Assembly (NCBI GenBank): GCA_958439425.1 | Contig: CAUBVH010000037.1 | Coordinates: 1-9,196 of the forward strand | Direction of reading: 5' to 3' | DNA length: 9,196 nucleotides | Source of the DNA: an uncultured Collinsella sp. | GTDB taxonomy: Bacteria; Actinomycetota; Coriobacteriia; Coriobacteriales; Coriobacteriaceae | Part shown: positions 6,429 to 9,196 of the stretch, piece after piece | How the letters are laid out: every line of letters begins with the position of its first letter | How positions within the stretch are numbered: position 1 is the first letter of the stretch | Position numbers and translations under genes: made by a program | The notes under the pieces: generated by a model | What the model saw: the letters and a program-made list of their open reading frames with translations, nothing else | Database searches by the model: none | What the model was told of the DNA's origin: nothing

Positions 6429-6600
6429 GGAGCACTAGGTTGGAGCACCCGGCTGGGTGGCGCCCGGCGCGGAGTTTAATTTGCTGCTCTACAGTCCTGC
6501 TCACGACGGAGGCCACATTAAGTGGCCTCCTGTTCGTGCGGAACTCGCGACAAATTAAACTCCGCGCCGGGCGCCACCCAGCCGGGAGACAACGTGCTCG
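6429..6600. repeat. Complete palindromic repeat with perfect 36-bp arms
   Basis: A perfect 36-bp inverted repeat occupies 6448-6483 and 6551-6586. Outside it the ends are again inverted, GAGCAC (6430-6435) and GTGCTC (6594-6599). At the centre is a perfect 9-bp stem, GGAGGCCAC (6508-6516) with GTGGCCTCC (6522-6530), loop ATTAA, flanked by CACGA (6502-6506) and TCGTG (6534-6538). The whole unit could extrude as one long hairpin in single-stranded DNA or RNA. No transposase gene, clear target duplication or T-run is visible. It lies between the divergent ABC operon and rRNA methyltransferase gene. A MITE-like or REP-like repeat is the best reading; a structured RNA is possible. Confidence 0.8.
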
Positions 6601-6646
6601 GAACCTTAAATAGCCTCCTCTCCAAACGGGCACGTTGAATGCACGG

Positions 6647-6652
6647 TACAAT
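6647..6652 (+). promoter_or_regulatory. Possible -10 box for the rRNA methyltransferase gene
   Basis: TACAAT matches the -10 consensus at 5 of 6 positions and lies 40 bases before the ATG at 6693. No good -35 sits at the right distance. A T-rich stretch at 6661-6678 (including TTTAAT) is an alternative. GGGG followed by seven bases precedes the ATG and may serve as the ribosome-binding site. Confidence 0.35.
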
Positions 6653-6692
6653 TGCTTCGGACTTTTCTTTTATTTAATAGTGGGGTTAATTC

Positions 6693-8141
6693 ATGGCAGA
6701 ATCTCGTGCGGAGCGTAGGGCTCGTCGTGCTTTGATCGAGGCGGCTGAGGGGTCGGAGGAGAAAAAATCTTCTAAGAAATCCAAGTCGTCTCAGGATGCG
6801 AAGGGTAAGTCGGCGAAGGGCAAGGTTAAGACCAAGCGTTCTGGCTCTCGTCAGGGCGGGGATAAGGCGCCTCACGTTCGCTCCAAAGGCTCGCGCAAGG
6901 ATTCGGCTCAGCCTGCGCGTAAGGTTGTGGACCCCAAGTCTCCCTGTTCGATCATGAAAGCTTGCGGTGGGTGCACGGCGCTCAATCGTCCTTATAAGAA
7001 GCAGTTGGCGGCCAAGCAGGCTGCTATGGAGGAGCTGTTTGCTGAGCTCTGTGAGCGCGAGGGTGTTGCCGTTGATCCCATTCGCGGTATGGGTGTTACC
7101 CTGGGCGACCCGGGCAAGTATCCTGCGCCGCGTGGTTTTCGTCATAAGGCTGCCACTCCGTTTGCTCCCGGCAAAGAGGGCGCTGTCCGCTGCGGCTTTT
7201 TTGAACGTGGGACACACAGAATCGTTGCTGTTCCTGAATGCCCTGTCGAGGCGCCGGGCGCTCGTCAGATTCTCAACGGCATCGCTCGCGAGGCCGAACG
7301 TCTGCATATTCCAGCCTTTAACGAAGACAAGCATCTGGGGCTGCTTCGCTATGCCGTCGTTCGCTGCGGCTGGCGCACCGACCAGATTATGGTCACCCTC
7401 GTGACCGCTCAGCGCGACCTGCCGCATGCGCAGGAGTTCTTTGAAGCCGTCGCGGCGCTTGATCCGCATATCGTCACCGTCGCTCAGAACATCAACGGTC
7501 GCCCCGGCAATGCCATCTTGGGTGAGGAGACTCGTATCGTCTATGGCGCCGAATGCATGCGCGACCAGCTGCTCGGCTGCGAGTTCGATATCTCCCCCAC
7601 CGCGTTCTACCAGACCAATCCGCAGCAGACCGAGTTGCTCTATCAGCTCGCGATTGACGGCATGGACCTGCAGCAGGGTGACATTCTTATGGACGCTTAC
7701 TGTGGTAGCGGCACCATCGGTCTGTGCGCCGCGAAGGATGCCCAGGACAAGGGCATCGGCATTATGCTGCTCGGCGTGGAGCGCAACCCGGCGGGCATTG
7801 CCGACGCACGTCGCAATGCCGAGCTCAACGGCCTCACCCGCAGCGCTTGGTTTATGGCCGACGACGCCACCGATTACATCCTGGACGCCGCCGACAACAA
7901 CGAGCGGATCGATGTCCTTTCCATCGACCCGCCGCGCACCGGCTCCACCCCCGAGTTCCTCGAAGCCGCCTGCGCACTCAAGCCGCGCCGCATCACCTAT
8001 ATCAGCTGCAACCCTGTGACCCAAGAGCGCGACCTGCACCAGCTCCTCGACGGAGGCTATCGCCTGCTCAAGATCACGCCCGTCGACATGTTCCCCCATA
8101 CCGACCACACCGAAACCGTAGCGGTCCTCGAGCGCCGCTAA
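6693..8141 (+). CDS. rlmD: 23S rRNA (uracil-C5)-methyltransferase, RlmD/RumA family
   Basis: This SAM-dependent enzyme of 482 residues should methylate C5 of a uridine in RNA, most likely U1939 of 23S rRNA. A 4Fe-4S site is indicated by C85, C91, C94 (CSIMKACGGC) and C183 (PECP). The SAM-binding motif DAYCGSGTIGL starts at 334, preceded by FYQTNPQQTE. DPPRTG follows, then the catalytic nucleophile C439 in YISCNP and the general base E474 in HTETVAVLER. All catalytic residues expected for the TrmA/RlmD family are present. The first 80 or so residues are low-complexity and rich in Lys, Ser and Arg; the usual N-terminal TRAM domain is not evident, so this tail may replace it in RNA binding. The early codons use many CGT, GCT and TCT codons, unlike the C-ending codons of the later part. 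The exact target (RlmC, RlmD or dual RlmCD) cannot be fixed from sequence. Confidence 0.9.
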   Translation: MAESRAERRARRALIEAAEGSEEKKSSKKSKSSQDAKGKSAKGKVKTKRSGSRQGGDKAPHVRSKGSRKDSAQPARKVVDPKSPCSIMKACGGCTALNRPYKKQLAAKQAAMEELFAELCEREGVAVDPIRGMGVTLGDPGKYPAPRGFRHKAATPFAPGKEGAVRCGFFERGTHRIVAVPECPVEAPGARQILNGIAREAERLHIPAFNEDKHLGLLRYAVVRCGWRTDQIMVTLVTAQRDLPHAQEFFEAVAALDPHIVTVAQNINGRPGNAILGEETRIVYGAECMRDQLLGCEFDISPTAFYQTNPQQTELLYQLAIDGMDLQQGDILMDAYCGSGTIGLCAAKDAQDKGIGIMLLGVERNPAGIADARRNAELNGLTRSAWFMADDATDYILDAADNNERIDVLSIDPPRTGSTPEFLEAACALKPRRITYISCNPVTQERDLHQLLDGGYRLLKITPVDMFPHTDHTETVAVLERR

Positions 8142-8169
8142 TCCACCCCGGTAGATTTTCGAGACAAGA

Positions 8170-8199
8170 AAGGGGGCGGCCCGTCTGGACCGCCCCCTT
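8170..8199. terminator. Bidirectional terminator between convergent genes
   Basis: The perfect 10-bp arms AAGGGGGCGG (8170-8179) and CCGCCCCCTT (8190-8199) flank a 10-base loop. The hairpin lies 28 bases after the methyltransferase stop and 20 bases after the end of the convergent PHP gene. The minus side is followed by TTTCTTGTCT, the plus side by a weaker TTCGCTTGGTTT, so it probably serves both genes and is better on the minus strand. Confidence 0.85.
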
Positions 8200-8219
8200 C
8201 GCTTGGTTTATGAACTCCG

Positions 8220-9041
8220 CTACATCCCCTTGCGCAGGTCACACACGCCGGCTGCCGCCATCTCGCGCAGCAGCGTCTCGCGGTCGCGCGTCACGATCAA
8301 ATCCAGCGGGAAGTGAATCTCGTCGAGCATCTTGCGCGCGTGATCGAGCTTGCCAATGGCCATACCAATGTGTGCGTCGGTCGAGACACCGATCCCCACG
8401 CCCAGCTCGGCGCAGCGCTCGGCAATCTTGCGACACACGTTCCAATGCTCGGCATCCGTGCCATGCTCAAGACTATGGTTGTTGATCTCGATGATCTTGT
8501 GCTTGGCCTTGGCCGCCAACAGCACCTCATCGATATCGAACGGCACGCCCGTACGACCCGTATGCCCAAGCATGAACACCTTGGGGTGCTCCAGGGCATT
8601 GATGTACATCTCGGTCGTCTGGGCGAGCGTCGCGCCTTCAGCGAGCTGCGGGTTATGCACGCTTGCAACCAAATAATCCAAATTACGCGTAACCAAATCG
8701 AACAGTGAATGCTGACGGCTGTACGAATCGCCGGCGATATCGAGCGTGACAGGAGTGTCCTCGCCAAACAAGCTGCCGTCCAGCGAAACGATATCGGCCT
8801 CGGCGCCGCGAAGCACCAGCACGCCGCTCCAAATGCGCGGCCAGATATCCTGGTTAATAAAGAACTGGAAACTGCGCAGGTCGTTGGGGCAAGCCGTAAC
8901 CATAGAGCTCAGATGGTCGGCAGATCCGAGCACCTGCAGGCCACGTTCCGCCGCCCAGTACACATTCTCCTCAATGGTTGAGTACGCATGCGCGGAGAAC
9001 AGCGTATGAGTATGAATATCACAAGAAAGAAGGTAGGGCAT
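8220..9041 (-). CDS. PHP-domain metal-dependent phosphatase (YcdX-like)
   Basis: This 273-residue cytoplasmic protein is essentially one PHP domain, a TIM-barrel-like fold using a metal cluster for phosphoester hydrolysis. Metal-site motifs appear in order: DIHTHTLFSAHAY (D8, H10, H12, H18), SADH (H43), GAEAD (E81), ASVH (H129), LGHTGR (H160), EINNHS (N187-H189) and STDAHIG (D222, H224). This pattern fits the stand-alone YcdX-type phosphatases better than HisK-type histidinol phosphatases or the PHP domain of DNA polymerase. The substrate is unknown. The ATG at 9041 has AAGGAG (9047-9052) five bases upstream; the frame runs back to 9143 but lacks a comparable site and family-like sequence. 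The gene stands alone, convergent with the rRNA methyltransferase gene and sharing its terminator. Confidence 0.9.
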   Translation of the reverse strand: MPYLLSCDIHTHTLFSAHAYSTIEENVYWAAERGLQVLGSADHLSSMVTACPNDLRSFQFFINQDIWPRIWSGVLVLRGAEADIVSLDGSLFGEDTPVTLDIAGDSYSRQHSLFDLVTRNLDYLVASVHNPQLAEGATLAQTTEMYINALEHPKVFMLGHTGRTGVPFDIDEVLLAAKAKHKIIEINNHSLEHGTDAEHWNVCRKIAERCAELGVGIGVSTDAHIGMAIGKLDHARKMLDEIHFPLDLIVTRDRETLLREMAAAGVCDLRKGM

Positions 9042-9078
9042 CGGGTCTCCTTGTCCGGTATGGCCGTCGCGTATATTC

Positions 9079-9107
9079 ATTGTACGCATAGCATTCGATG
9101 GTCGTAA
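9079..9107 (-). promoter_or_regulatory. Possible promoter of the PHP phosphatase gene
   Basis: On the minus strand TACAAT (plus 9079-9084) matches the -10 consensus at 5 of 6 bases and lies about 40 bases before the ATG at 9041. The hexamer 17 bases upstream, TTACGA (plus 9102-9107), is a poor -35 with 3 of 6 matches. Confidence 0.4.
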
Positions 9108-9147
9108 AACCGCTCCATCCCAACGACACAACGTCCATGACAACCCT

Positions 9148-9162
9148 TGATTCTCATTTTCA
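9148..9162. promoter_or_regulatory. Fur-box-like sequence at the right edge
   Basis: The minus strand reads TGAAAATGAGAATCA, which matches 11 of the 14 defined positions of the 7-1-7 Fur consensus TGATAATNATTATCA. It lies in an AT-rich patch about 107 bases upstream of the PHP gene start, and beyond it the window ends at 9196 with no gene. It may control a divergent plus-strand gene outside the window. This is a pattern match only. Confidence 0.3.
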
Positions 9163-9196
9163 TTGCAACAGCCTCAGGACTCAGCGCAACGCGTTG

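Noticed and set aside
6397..6651. Minus-strand 84-codon frame inside the palindromic repeats
   Set aside because: It is made up almost entirely of inverted-repeat DNA, has no ribosome-binding site and no recognisable product.
6606..8108. Long minus-strand open frame (500 codons) opposite the rRNA methyltransferase gene
   Set aside because: The plus-strand protein carries all catalytic and iron-sulfur residues, so the antisense frame is a by-product of GC-rich wobble bases.
9042..9143. N-terminal extension of the PHP protein
   Set aside because: The ATG at 9041 has a strong ribosome-binding site and leads straight into the PHP metal motif; the likely promoter -10 lies within the extension.
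9187..9196. Perfect 10-base palindrome CAACGCGTTG at the right end
   Set aside because: It is short, sits at the window edge with no context, and such palindromes are expected by chance in GC-rich DNA.

Overview
The window looks like chromosomal DNA from a high-GC Gram-positive anaerobe of the Coriobacteriia, most like Collinsella. This rests on GC-rich wobble positions, Actinobacteria-type proteins (an EF-G-like paralogue, a Tat-type lipoprotein solute-binding protein, a secreted nuclease with an NRCH motif) and the overall style of the intergenic DNA. The assignment is from memory of such genomes, not a search. Six protein genes are well supported. No tRNA, rRNA, CRISPR array or transposase gene is visible.

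Layout from left to right. 1-343 is a leader region with a tandem 14-mer and a strong hairpin that buries the ribosome-binding site of the next gene. 344-1321 (+) encodes a secreted or membrane-anchored DNA/RNA non-specific endonuclease. 1381-1416 is a terminator for the convergent gene at 1451-3526 (-), an EF-G-like GTPase paralogue with degraded G motifs. 3761-3803 is the terminator of a three-gene amino acid ABC importer operon on the minus strand, transcribed in the order solute-binding lipoprotein (5398-6258), permease (4594-5247) and ATPase (3837-4601). A 107-bp palindromic element sits between the binding protein and the permease. The operon has a readable promoter with three copies of a CACTTTA half-site around it. 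6335-6600 is filled by one complete and one half copy of another large palindromic repeat. 6693-8141 (+) encodes an RlmD/RumA-type rRNA uracil-5-methyltransferase, which shares a bidirectional terminator with a convergent PHP-domain phosphatase (8220-9041, -). A Fur-box-like sequence lies at the right edge.

The genes are mostly separate housekeeping or accessory units and do not form one pathway, apart from the ABC importer. The binding protein captures the ligand outside the cell, the permease carries it across, and the ATPase supplies energy. The most unusual content is intergenic: the hairpin over the nuclease start, two unrelated palindromic repeat families, and the operator-like array in front of the importer. 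I found no convincing new multigene defence or mobile system.
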